A stretch of 64,000 nt of DNA from Sva-07 sp942492715 (GTDB taxonomy: Bacteria; Actinomycetota; Acidimicrobiia; Acidimicrobiales; Ilumatobacteraceae): positions 248,001-312,000 of the forward strand of contig CALOFW010000005.1 of assembly GCA_942492715.1 (NCBI GenBank). Direction: 5' to 3'. The notes under the pieces are model-generated. The model saw only the letters and a list, made by a program, of their open reading frames with translations. It made no database searches and had not been told where the DNA came from. The stretch's first letter is position 1. The number at the start of each line of letters is the position of its first letter. The position numbers and the translations under genes are program-made. Below are positions 57,019-64,000 of the stretch, piece after piece.

Positions 57019-57333
57019 TCAGGCGGCGGAGCGGGTGGCGGCTCCGGCTTCGAGGACGGTCCAGAGGTCGGTGCGGAGGCGGTCGGCCTGAGGTGGACGC
57101 AAGCGGTTGGCGACCACGACGCCCTCGATCATGTCGGCCAGCACGGCGCTGCGGGGCCGGTCGTGGAGCCGGATCGACACCACCGCTCCGTCGGGGCGGC
57201 GCCGGATCGACCGGTCGACGCCGACGAGCCGTGGCGGACACCGGAAGCTCGGCCCGACCAGCCCTCGCCGCCGGGCCTCTCGGGTGATCGCCCGGGCGGC
57301 GGCAGCGAACTCGACGGTGGTAGCGGCTTCCAT
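57019..57333 (-). CDS. conserved hypothetical protein, 104 residues
   Basis: From ATG 57333. The protein is basic, with VGPSFRCPPRLVGVDRSIRR, DGAVVSIRLHDRPRSAVLAD and MIEGVVVANRLRP. I recall close relatives with a GPSFRSPPR..R.IRR..GG pattern in many Actinobacteria, annotated as hypothetical. No enzymatic motif or membrane segment is seen. The upstream open frame is arginine-rich antisense, so the ATG here is preferred. Confidence 0.6.
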   Translation of the reverse strand: MEAATTVEFAAAARAITREARRRGLVGPSFRCPPRLVGVDRSIRRRPDGAVVSIRLHDRPRSAVLADMIEGVVVANRLRPPQADRLRTDLWTVLEAGAATRSAA

Positions 57334-57560
57334 ACGCCAACCATGATGACGAAGGGGTACGTCAGGGTTCCCACGGCGCCGCGCGACCAACCCGATCGGC
57401 ACGTCCCCGTACCGGTCATCGCGGAGATGCCACGACGTCAGCTGGCGCCGCGACACTTGTATGGTGCCCGGGTGGTTGTGGGCAGTGACGTCGTTGACAC
57501 ATCGGCCGCGCGCCCGATCTCGGGACCTCTGTCTTCCGACGCGATCGGACATAGGTGAGC

Positions 57561-58508
57561 ATGAGCAAGGCATGGCTGGTGCACTTGCTCGTTGGGGCAG
57601 CGCTGCTGTCCGCGTGCGCCGGCAACCAGCGACTGCCCGCGGGCGTGGGCCCGGCTCCACTGGAGTCGAGCCCGAGCATCAGTTCAGCGAACCCCGCTCC
57701 CACTGACACCACCACACCGGACGCGGTCACCGGCGACACCGTCGACACCTCCGACCCGGCCCCCACCGACTCCTCGCCCGTCGAGCCTGATGCAGCCGCA
57801 GTCGCACCAGGCTGCGCAGCATTCTCCGTGCCGACCGGTTCCACGGAAATCGCCGGCGAGCGCTGCGACCCCGACCCATTGTTCGCCGGCCCCCGTCCGG
57901 CGGTCCTCGTGCTCAACGGATGCGGCGGCTACCTCGCTGACGCCGAGATCGGTCGGGACCTCGCAACGGCACTGACCCGCGAGGGCATCGTGGCGATTCG
58001 GATCGACTACCTGGGCGCCGCCCCCGACGTCGCGTTCTGCGATCTCACCCCGGACGGCCTCAGCGAGGTGGCGCAGCCGGTCCTGGAAGCGGTCGCCGAC
58101 ACGGTCGCCGTGGTGCGGCTCGATCCGAACATCAGCTCCATCGGAGCCGTCGGGTACTCACTCGGGGCAGCGACCGCGATGTCGGCCGTCTTCGGTGGCG
58201 CCGGGCTCGCGACGATCGAACCGGTCCCCTTCTCCGCGGTCGCGCTGCTCTCGTATCCGAACGTGATCCCGGGAGTCACCGATGGCATTGCGGCCGGGCT
58301 CGGCCCGCCACTGTTCGTGATGTCAGGCGAGGACGATGACGTCGCACCGCCTGCCGACTCGACGGCGATCGTCGAGACAGCATTGGCGGCCGGCAACGCC
58401 GTCGAGCAACTGCTCGTGCCTGGACAGGGTCATTCCTGGACGGGTCCGGCGGCGTCGTTGGCTGCAGCGACGCTCGCCGACGAACTCGCCGACCGCCTCC
58501 TCGGCTGA
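57561..58508 (+). CDS. lipoprotein with dienelactone-hydrolase-like domain
   Basis: This is 315 residues from ATG 57561; a GTG two codons earlier is possible. The signal ends in LLSACAG (Cys19). A Thr/Ser/Pro-rich linker runs to about residue 80. The rest is an alpha/beta hydrolase: PAVLVLNGCGGYLADAEIG, nucleophile elbow GAVGYSLGAATAM (Ser), LFVMSGEDDDVAPP (acid) and GQGHSWTGPA (His). The triad is complete, so a surface-anchored esterase or lactonase is likely. The substrate is unknown. Confidence 0.75.
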   Translation: MSKAWLVHLLVGAALLSACAGNQRLPAGVGPAPLESSPSISSANPAPTDTTTPDAVTGDTVDTSDPAPTDSSPVEPDAAAVAPGCAAFSVPTGSTEIAGERCDPDPLFAGPRPAVLVLNGCGGYLADAEIGRDLATALTREGIVAIRIDYLGAAPDVAFCDLTPDGLSEVAQPVLEAVADTVAVVRLDPNISSIGAVGYSLGAATAMSAVFGGAGLATIEPVPFSAVALLSYPNVIPGVTDGIAAGLGPPLFVMSGEDDDVAPPADSTAIVETALAAGNAVEQLLVPGQGHSWTGPAASLAAATLADELADRLLG

Positions 58509-58581
58509 GACGCTGGGTGCGAAGCCCGGCCGGCCGAGCCCGGTCAGGTGGCCCGGTCAGGTGGCGTGTCAGGTGGCACGG

Positions 58582-59193
58582 TCAACGGGCGCGGTCGATG
58601 CCGATGTAGGCGAGCAGTTGCACGTCGTCGGGGAGTTGGATCACGACGGGCGCATCGGCGAGCGGTGCGACGAACTCAGGGAGCAGATCGAGGTCGCCGG
58701 TCATGCGAACTGCGGCATCCTCGAACCCGTCGGCGTAGAAGATCGTGGTGAATTCGAACACCTGGGTGCCGTTGCGGAGGCCGACGTCGACGTAGCCGAC
58801 CGCCTCGAGCCGGTCGGCGTTCAACGCTGCCGCCCCGGACAACCCGCTGCCGTTGGCGCTGACGACGATGATGTCGGCGCGGTCGGGGATCGAGGTCGGC
58901 GGCTCGGTGGTGGGCGCAACCGTCGTGGGTGTGGTGGTCGTGGTGGCGGTGGTCGGCGTGGTGGTGGAGTCGGCGACGGTGGCCTCGGTGGTGCTCGCCG
59001 CCTCCGTCGTGTCCGGAGCGTCGGTCGTGTCCGCGGCAGCGGTGATGTCGGGCACCGACGACGCCGGCGAGCTGGTCGCGGTGATCACCAGGGTGTCAGC
59101 GGCCGGCGAGTCGTCGGGCAGGCCGGCGATCGCGACGCCGACTCCGATCGCCAACAGAGCGACGACAACGTACGCCAACCACGGGTGCCTCAT
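58582..59193 (-). CDS. membrane-anchored LytR_C-domain protein
   Basis: This is 203 residues from ATG 59193. One N-terminal helix (LAYVVVALLAIGVGVAIAG) is followed by an 80-residue Thr/Ala/Pro linker. A C-terminal LytR_C domain (DIIVVSANGSGLSGAAALNA, GYVDVGLRNGTQVFEFTTIF) ends in DVQLLAYIGIDRAR. Such domains accompany LytR-CpsA-Psr cell-wall ligases. The catalytic part is absent here, so it may assist wall-polymer attachment. Confidence 0.75.
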   Translation of the reverse strand: MRHPWLAYVVVALLAIGVGVAIAGLPDDSPAADTLVITATSSPASSVPDITAAADTTDAPDTTEAASTTEATVADSTTTPTTATTTTTPTTVAPTTEPPTSIPDRADIIVVSANGSGLSGAAALNADRLEAVGYVDVGLRNGTQVFEFTTIFYADGFEDAAVRMTGDLDLLPEFVAPLADAPVVIQLPDDVQLLAYIGIDRAR

Positions 59194-59300
59194 GCCGCTC
59201 CGACATTACCGAGCCGCCCGCCGCCCGCCCGGGCATGCCCGCAATGGTCGCTCTCGCACCTGGAGGGCCGGCCACTCGGGGCTTCGGTACAGTCGCATCG

Positions 59301-60248
59301 ATGAGCGAGGCGGCGACCGGCGACACGACCGCCCTGACTCCCGTCCAGCAGCGGACCCTGGACGCGTTGCGCCGATCGGGCGAACCGCTGGTGTTCGATC
59401 CGGATCTGGTGGCCGACATCCGCACCGAGGTGCGCATCGCGTTCGACGAGTTCGCCGAGCGCCTGCAGCCGAACCAGCAGCTGTGGGTGAACAAGCACAC
59501 GGTGGCCACGGTGCTCGACTGCGAGGAGTTCCATCTCGTCCCCGACGACTTCGAGTGGAAGCCGGCGACGGCGAAGGGGCAGGTGGCACATCGGGCGATC
59601 CAGCTGACGTTGTCGTGGCGGGGCGAGCCGAACCCCACCGATCTGGTCGAGGAGGCGATGGCCCGTCTGGCCGACGAGGAGCGCGGCATCGGCCAGTGGA
59701 TCGCCGCCCTCTCCCCCGCCGACGAGGCCGACCTGCGCGGCCAGTCGGTGGAGCGGGTCACGAAGTTCATGGAGAGCTTCCCGCCACTCGACAAGCGGTC
59801 GAACCCGATGACCGAATCGTCGGTGCGCTGGCCGAACGACGGCCCGATCGTGCTGTCGGGCAAGGTCGACCTGGTGATGGGACGGCCCCGCGGGAGCGAG
59901 GCCAGCAAGGTGATCATCGACCTGAAGACCGGCCGTCCGAACGTGCGCCATCGCCAGGATCTCGGCTTCTACGCGCTCCTCGAGACGCTGGTGCGGTCGG
60001 TGCCGCCACGCAAGGTGGCGACGTTCTACCTCGACGCATCCGAAGCGCAGGTGGAGGACGTGAGCGAGCGGCTGCTGCGCACGTCGGTTCGACGGACGCT
60101 CGATGCGATCAACGCGATCGTGGAGTTGCAGTCGGAGGGCCGCCCGCCGGTTCGACGCCCCGGGGTGACGTGCCGTTGGTGCCCGCTCGCCGACACGTGC
60201 GACGAAGGCCGTGCCTACCTCGCCGGCCAGGCGTCGCTCGACGACTGA
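59301..60248 (+). CDS. RecB-like PD-(D/E)xK nuclease-family protein
   Basis: This is 315 residues from ATG 59301. The N-terminal 190 residues are helical with a Trp-rich central part. GKVDLVMGRPRG and KVIIDLKTGRPN provide the PD-(D/E)xK catalytic acids and lysine. YALLETLVRSVPP is motif QhXXY-like, and CRWCPLADTC gives three clustered cysteines, as in RecB/Cas4-type Fe-S nucleases, although a fourth Cys is not obvious nearby. It is probably a DNA exonuclease or repair accessory. No CRISPR array or helicase gene is in the window. Confidence 0.75.
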   Translation: MSEAATGDTTALTPVQQRTLDALRRSGEPLVFDPDLVADIRTEVRIAFDEFAERLQPNQQLWVNKHTVATVLDCEEFHLVPDDFEWKPATAKGQVAHRAIQLTLSWRGEPNPTDLVEEAMARLADEERGIGQWIAALSPADEADLRGQSVERVTKFMESFPPLDKRSNPMTESSVRWPNDGPIVLSGKVDLVMGRPRGSEASKVIIDLKTGRPNVRHRQDLGFYALLETLVRSVPPRKVATFYLDASEAQVEDVSERLLRTSVRRTLDAINAIVELQSEGRPPVRRPGVTCRWCPLADTCDEGRAYLAGQASLDD

Positions 60249-60280
60249 CCCCGCACCCCTTCCATCCTGCCCGGGCCCGC

Positions 60281-60333
60281 CAACTCTCGGCGGAATCCGT
60301 CTCGACTGCTGGAACCAGATCCGCCGAGAGTTG
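60281..60333. terminator. 14-bp-arm inverted repeat between convergent genes
   Basis: CAACTCTCGGCGGA and TCCGCCGAGAGTTG are perfect arms around a 25-base loop, between the nuclease gene and a convergent exported-protein gene. A terminator or a dispersed repeat are both possible. Confidence 0.6.
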
Positions 60334-60398
60334 CACGGCGCAACGCCGTACGGCGCGGAACCGGACCGGGACTGGCACGAGCGGGCGCAGGCGAGGGG

Positions 60399-61253
60399 TC
60401 AGTTGGAGATCCCGAGGGTCTGGATCTCGTCGACGTCGTAGGCGACGGACACGGTTCGGTCCACCGACCCCGCCGTGCCCGATGGCCCGGACGACCGATA
60501 GCCGACCTCCCACGTTGCGGTCACCGTCAGTTCGTACGGCGTGTCGTCCGGCGACGATCTCCGGTAGGTGTACCCGCACGGGCCCTCGCCCGGCTCGTCG
60601 AGATCGACGATCGGCTCGCCCGGCCCGTCACAGGTGACCGTGTCGCCGTTGCCCATGGCCCACGAGGTCGAGGCGAGCGTGACGGTCGCTTCGGCCCAGT
60701 GCGGCCCGGCTTCGGCTCGGACCGTGATCGGGTCCTGTGCAACGAGTGCGAGCCACATCCCGAGGTTGACGATTCCTCCGGTTTCGGCCGGCGGGCTGAT
60801 GTCGAGTGTGGGCGCCGGGACGGCTCGGCGGGCGCGGTCGACGGCGTCGTCGATGGCGTCCTGCACGGTGACGGTGGTGTCGACCCACGTGAACCCGGAG
60901 GCGGCGCCGTCGGGACAGATCCGGTTGAACACCATCTCCTCGCGCCCGTCGGGGAAGCGGCGACCGACCGCGCCACCGGACGCCTCGAAGAACACGTACC
61001 CCGACTCCGAGATGTTGCCGTAGGCCGCCGGATCCCACCCGTCCGCCGACGTCGCCGGCACCCACCGACACGGCTGCGGCGCCCCGACCACCCCGTTCGG
61101 CCTCGGCTCCGGAGCCGGCGTCGAGTCCCGACACTCCACCGTCACCGTGTCACCCTCGACCGAAGTTGACGCATCCTCCGTCGTCTCATTCCCAGCACCC
61201 GCCTGCAGAACGGCTGCCGACCAACTGACCGCCCAGCCAGACAGAACGACCAA
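60399..61253 (-). CDS. exported protein of unknown function
   Basis: This is 284 residues if the TTG at 61253 is used (MVVLSGWAVSWSAAVLQAGA). The start looks damaged: one base shift would join the preceding MLGVGL to this hydrophobic stretch and give a normal signal peptide. The mature part has paired cysteines, FEASGGAVGRRFPDGREEM, NRICPDGAASGFTWVD and a helical DAIDDAVDRARRA, then a beta-rich C-terminus. Proteins of this shape occur as actinobacterial secreted proteins near similar lipoproteins. The function is unknown. Confidence 0.6.
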   Translation of the reverse strand: MVVLSGWAVSWSAAVLQAGAGNETTEDASTSVEGDTVTVECRDSTPAPEPRPNGVVGAPQPCRWVPATSADGWDPAAYGNISESGYVFFEASGGAVGRRFPDGREEMVFNRICPDGAASGFTWVDTTVTVQDAIDDAVDRARRAVPAPTLDISPPAETGGIVNLGMWLALVAQDPITVRAEAGPHWAEATVTLASTSWAMGNGDTVTCDGPGEPIVDLDEPGEGPCGYTYRRSSPDDTPYELTVTATWEVGYRSSGPSGTAGSVDRTVSVAYDVDEIQTLGISN

Positions 61254-61269
61254 GCAGGCCTACGCCTAG

Positions 61270-61957
61270 CATCGGCCGGACATTCACCTCGACCCCTTCC
61301 CAACGGCCGATCTCGGTCTGCCACCCTCGAATCTTCCACCGATCCGTCGACGTTGCGCAGGAAGAACGATCGACCGGTACGTACGTCACGTCCGGGTTCA
61401 CGATCGCATCGGTGCCGTTCGGGGCCGGCGCCCACCTCGACGACGATCCAGGAATCGACCTCGCAGATCTGGACTTGGCGAGAGGTCTTCGCTCGGTCGA
61501 GCAACGGTCGGCGGCACCTCGACCGATCACCGACGCCGGCACGTCTGGGATTGGGTCGAAGCGCCTAGCCGTTCGCCCGGTACTCGTCGAGCCAGGTTCG
61601 GCGATGAAGTTCTCGGTTCGATCACGCCGAGTGCCGTCGAGCGCATGGCCGCGACCTTGTCGTCGTTGATCGGATCCATCGATCGGCTTCACGTCCGAGT
61701 CGGAAGGCCTCCAGCAGGTCGGCTTCGACGTCGGCGGCGAGGGTGGCGGCGGGATCGAGGGTCGTGGTGGGGGCGTCGGTGCTCGAGGTGGTCGACGTGG
61801 TGGGTGTGGCCGGCGCCTCGGTGCTCGTCGGCGGCGAGGTCGTGTCGACCTCGACCTCCGCGACGGTCGTGTTGGGAGCGGCGTCGTCGCTCGAGCAGGC
61901 GGACACGAGCACGGCGACGCCGACGGCGATCGCCACCACGTTCCCCCGACGTGTCAT
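61270..61957 (-). pseudogene. lipoprotein gene with multiple frameshifts
   Basis: From ATG 61957 a lipoprotein signal (VAVLVSACSSDD, Cys21), a Thr/Pro linker and DVEADLLEAFRLGREADR are in frame. After that, protein-like pieces continue in changing frames: SMDPINDDKVAAMRSTAL, FIAEPGS/DEYRANG, EVPPTVARPSEDL, VQICEVDSWIVVEVGAGP, NGTDAIVNPDVTY, LRNVDGS and WKIRGWQTEIGRWEGVEV. Read together they trace one protein of about 225 residues with at least five frame changes. Real decay or locally poor sequence are both possible. Confidence 0.65.
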
Positions 61958-62027
61958 CGCCGAATCGTACTCCTCCCGCATCACCTCGCCAGTGGGCGCA
62001 GCGATCGGGGGAACGGAATCGGCCGGG

Positions 62028-62687
62028 TCAGGCGAGTGTGGCCGTGGGCGGGTCCGTGGGTGGGATGATGCGGCCCGGATACGGCTGGGTCTGCTCCTCT
62101 TCGTCGTCTCGGCGCCGTCGCCACGCCACGACGAAGAAGAACCCGGCGAGCAGTGCGAGGAGGCCGAGGAAGGTGCGCAGAATCGCCGAGGATGAGAGGA
62201 AGCTCGGCCACCAGTCGCTCGAACTCGGCGGTGACACCTTCGACGTGCTGATGCCGTCGTTGTCGCCCGTGATCGGAACGATGACGATGGTGGTCACCAC
62301 GGAGTATCTCGCGAAGATGATGCGTGGTGGCAGGCTCGGGACGTCCGGATCAGTGGAGTTCAGGGCCGGGATGAACGCGGAGATGAAGCGTGTGCCGGTC
62401 GTTGCCGACGCGGTGAACTCGACCATCGCCGTGTACGTCGTGGCGTCGCAGATGGCCTGAGCCTGTTGATACGGATTGAAGTTGAAGAACGTGACCGTCT
62501 CGCCGGGGAAGCAGCCCGTGAGGATCGCGTCGAAGACCGCATTCGTCTGGACCTCGTCGGGCTCGGCGAACAACGTCAGCCTCGATCCGGGCGGGTACGA
62601 CGGCTGCTGAGCCTGCGCAGACCCGCCCGCGAGCGCGCTGAAACACAGCACGCCCAAGGCGCCGAATGCGAGTGCGAGCCGTTTCAT
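62028..62687 (-). CDS. secreted protein with C-terminal membrane anchor
   Basis: This is 219 residues from ATG 62687. A Sec signal (LALAFGALGVLCFSALAGGSAQA) precedes an extracellular beta domain (SRLTLFAEPDEVQTNAVFDA, GCFPGETVTFFNFNP, one Cys pair). Near residue 180 a membrane helix (LLALLAGFFFVVAW) is followed by RRRRDDEEE, the usual stop-transfer and cytoplasmic tail. It resembles sortase-independent surface proteins of Acidimicrobiia. It is divergent from the polysaccharide kinase gene, so a cell-envelope role is likely. Confidence 0.7.
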   Translation of the reverse strand: MKRLALAFGALGVLCFSALAGGSAQAQQPSYPPGSRLTLFAEPDEVQTNAVFDAILTGCFPGETVTFFNFNPYQQAQAICDATTYTAMVEFTASATTGTRFISAFIPALNSTDPDVPSLPPRIIFARYSVVTTIVIVPITGDNDGISTSKVSPPSSSDWWPSFLSSSAILRTFLGLLALLAGFFFVVAWRRRRDDEEEQTQPYPGRIIPPTDPPTATLA

Positions 62688-62773
62688 GCCACCAATGTCA
62701 TCGGCGACGTCAATGCCCAACTGAAGTCCCACCGATGAATGGCGTGAGGCGGCCGACGGATCCCACCTCTACG

Positions 62774-64000
62774 ATGTCGTCGGTGAGGGCTGGTTCTCTT
62801 CTCGGTGCGCTGCGGCGGCGCGGTGGCCTCGTGCTCCTGCCTGCGTTGCTCGCAGCGGGGGTCGCTCTCGTGTTGTCGCTGCTCTCCACGCCGATGTACG
62901 AGGCGACCGCAGAGGTGCTCGTCGACACCACCACCCGGTCGATCGAGGCCGAGGCGGCGATCGCAGCGAGCTCCGCCGTCGAGGACCAGGTTCGCGGGAT
63001 CGTCGGCAACGAGCCCGAGTTGACCGTCGAGTTCGTCGAGGGTTCCGAGGTCCTGCAGCTCACCGCGTCGAGTTCGAACGCGCAGAATGCGGCAGCCGCT
63101 GCCAATGCGCACGCGGCGGTGGTCACGGCCGGTCGAGGCGACGAAGCGACGCTGATCGAGCCGGCGACGGTCCCGGCCGACCCCTACGAGCCGCAGACGG
63201 TTCGGAACACGGTGCTCGCGTTCCTCGCCGGCCTCCTGATCGGCATCGTCGCCGCCTTGCTGGCGGCCCGATTCGACTCGTCGATCCGATCCACCCGCCG
63301 GCTCCGCGCGATCACCGGTGTTCCGAACCTCGCGGTGATTCCACGGGTGCCGCTGGGCGATCGGCGGCCGGACGATCTCGCCGCCATGGGCGACCCGAAT
63401 TCGGTCGAGGCCGAGGCGTACCGAACCCTGCGGACCGCCGTCGAGTTCCTGGCGCACGAAACCGGGGCCAAGGTGGTGCTGGTGACCAGCCCGCGGCCGG
63501 GCGAGGGCAAGTCGTCGGTGGCGGCGAACCTCGCGGTGACCGCCGCCCAGGCGGGACGCAACGTGGTGTTGATCGACGGCGATCTCCGCAAGCCGCAGAT
63601 GCATCGTTCGTTCGGGGTGCGCAACGACCGGGGCCTGTCGTCGGTGCTGACCGGCGACGCCACACTCAGCAAGGCGGTGAAGCGGCTGGATGCCGAGAAG
63701 AACCTGGTGATCCTGCCCGCGGGCCCGCCGCCGCCGGATCCGGCCGAGCTGTTGCTGTCCGATCGGCTCGGCAAGGCGATCGACGCGCTGGCCAAGGCCG
63801 CTGACCTGGTCGTGATCGATGCTCCTCCGGTGCTGCCGGTGACCGATTCGACGATCCTGGCGCAGCACTCCGATGCGGTACTGCTCGCTGCCACGGTCGG
63901 GCTGAGCGAACGCGGCGAGTGGACCGAGACGCTGGAACGCCTCGAGGTGGTCAAGGCGAACGTGATCGGCACGGTGCTGTCACGGCCCGACTCGCGGGTC
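62774..64000 (+). CDS. polysaccharide-biosynthesis tyrosine autokinase (Wzz + CpsD fusion), cut by window edge
   Basis: I read this open frame directly; it runs from ATG 62774 to the window end (409 residues visible). An N-terminal membrane helix (LVLLPALLAAGVALVLSLL), a Wzz-like periplasmic part and a second helix (LAFLAGLLIGIVAALLAAR) are followed by the BY-kinase: Walker A in SPRPGEGKSSVAANLAV (near residue 240), Walker A' in VVLIDGDLRKPQMH and Walker B in LVVIDAPPVLPVTD. These proteins control chain length and export of exopolysaccharide or capsule. The C-terminal Tyr cluster, if any, lies outside the window. Confidence 0.88.
   Translation, partial: MSSVRAGSLLGALRRRGGLVLLPALLAAGVALVLSLLSTPMYEATAEVLVDTTTRSIEAEAAIAASSAVEDQVRGIVGNEPELTVEFVEGSEVLQLTASSSNAQNAAAAANAHAAVVTAGRGDEATLIEPATVPADPYEPQTVRNTVLAFLAGLLIGIVAALLAARFDSSIRSTRRLRAITGVPNLAVIPRVPLGDRRPDDLAAMGDPNSVEAEAYRTLRTAVEFLAHETGAKVVLVTSPRPGEGKSSVAANLAVTAAQAGRNVVLIDGDLRKPQMHRSFGVRNDRGLSSVLTGDATLSKAVKRLDAEKNLVILPAGPPPPDPAELLLSDRLGKAIDALAKAADLVVIDAPPVLPVTDSTILAQHSDAVLLAATVGLSERGEWTETLERLEVVKANVIGTVLSRPDSRV

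Noticed and set aside
59301..60248. Cas4 identity for the PD-(D/E)xK protein
   Set aside because: Only three clustered cysteines are visible, and there is no CRISPR context; a generic RecB-like nuclease call is safer.

Overview
The window is high-GC DNA with an actinobacterial gene repertoire: deazaflavin (F420)-type reductases, NarL-type sensors and regulators, a MarR/MFS pair, DUF1876 and DUF1918 proteins, and many 4-bp ATGA/GTGA gene overlaps. Threonine/serine-rich lipoproteins, secreted proteins with RLLDTRQPAP repeats and a DUF377/GH130 enzyme fit best with Acidimicrobiia (an Ilumatobacter-like lineage). That placement is inference from gene content only.

Layout. At 1-3.5 kb a GH130 gene cut by the window edge is followed by two tiny proteins and a gene graveyard: an MFS C-terminus, a P-loop kinase N-terminus and a 521-bp copy of part of the pgk gene that sits intact 7.3 kb downstream. 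At 3.5-9.4 kb are two flavoprotein genes (one a CoA-disulfide reductase fused to rhodanese), a repeat-bearing exported protein and a YceH-like protein. At 9.6-11.8 kb a GTGA-overlapping pair encodes archaeal-type (type II) GAPDH and archaeal-type phosphoglycerate kinase. At 12.0-12.7 kb is a Phd/VapC toxin-antitoxin module with a perfect operator palindrome touching the start codon. At 12.7-19.6 kb are ordinary accessory genes (SGNH hydrolase, CPBP protease, YdeI-like, MarR + MFS, PfkB kinase, alpha/beta hydrolase).

The 19.9-28.6 kb region is the most unusual. Two response-regulator genes converge on a three-gene operon that encodes a receiver fused to a class III nucleotidyl cyclase, a membrane sensor kinase that keeps its phospho-accepting His but has lost the ATP-binding motifs, and a second membrane kinase that keeps the ATP-binding motifs but has Asp where the His should be. 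A cyclic-nucleotide-binding-domain protein is divergent from the cyclase. Read together this looks like a split-kinase phosphorelay driving a local cyclic-nucleotide circuit.

At 28.7-37 kb are an IS110 remnant, a lipoprotein, tRNA-Leu(UAA), a DUF1876/DUF1918/CBS group, two genes broken by frameshifts, palindromic repeats including a 72-bp tandem array, an oxidoreductase, and a TetR-controlled epimerase plus membrane cupredoxin pair. At 37-52.6 kb are a Gfo/Idh/MocA + Tat-lipoprotein pair and a 3,927-residue secreted RTX/PKD protein. At 52.7-64 kb are a P450, small flavin/F420-type enzymes, a TauD-like dioxygenase, exported proteins, a RecB-like nuclease, one heavily frameshifted lipoprotein gene and the start of a polysaccharide tyrosine kinase.

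At least two dispersed hairpin families lie in gaps or at gene ends. Several junctions and frameshifts could be real decay or assembly error, and they are flagged as such.
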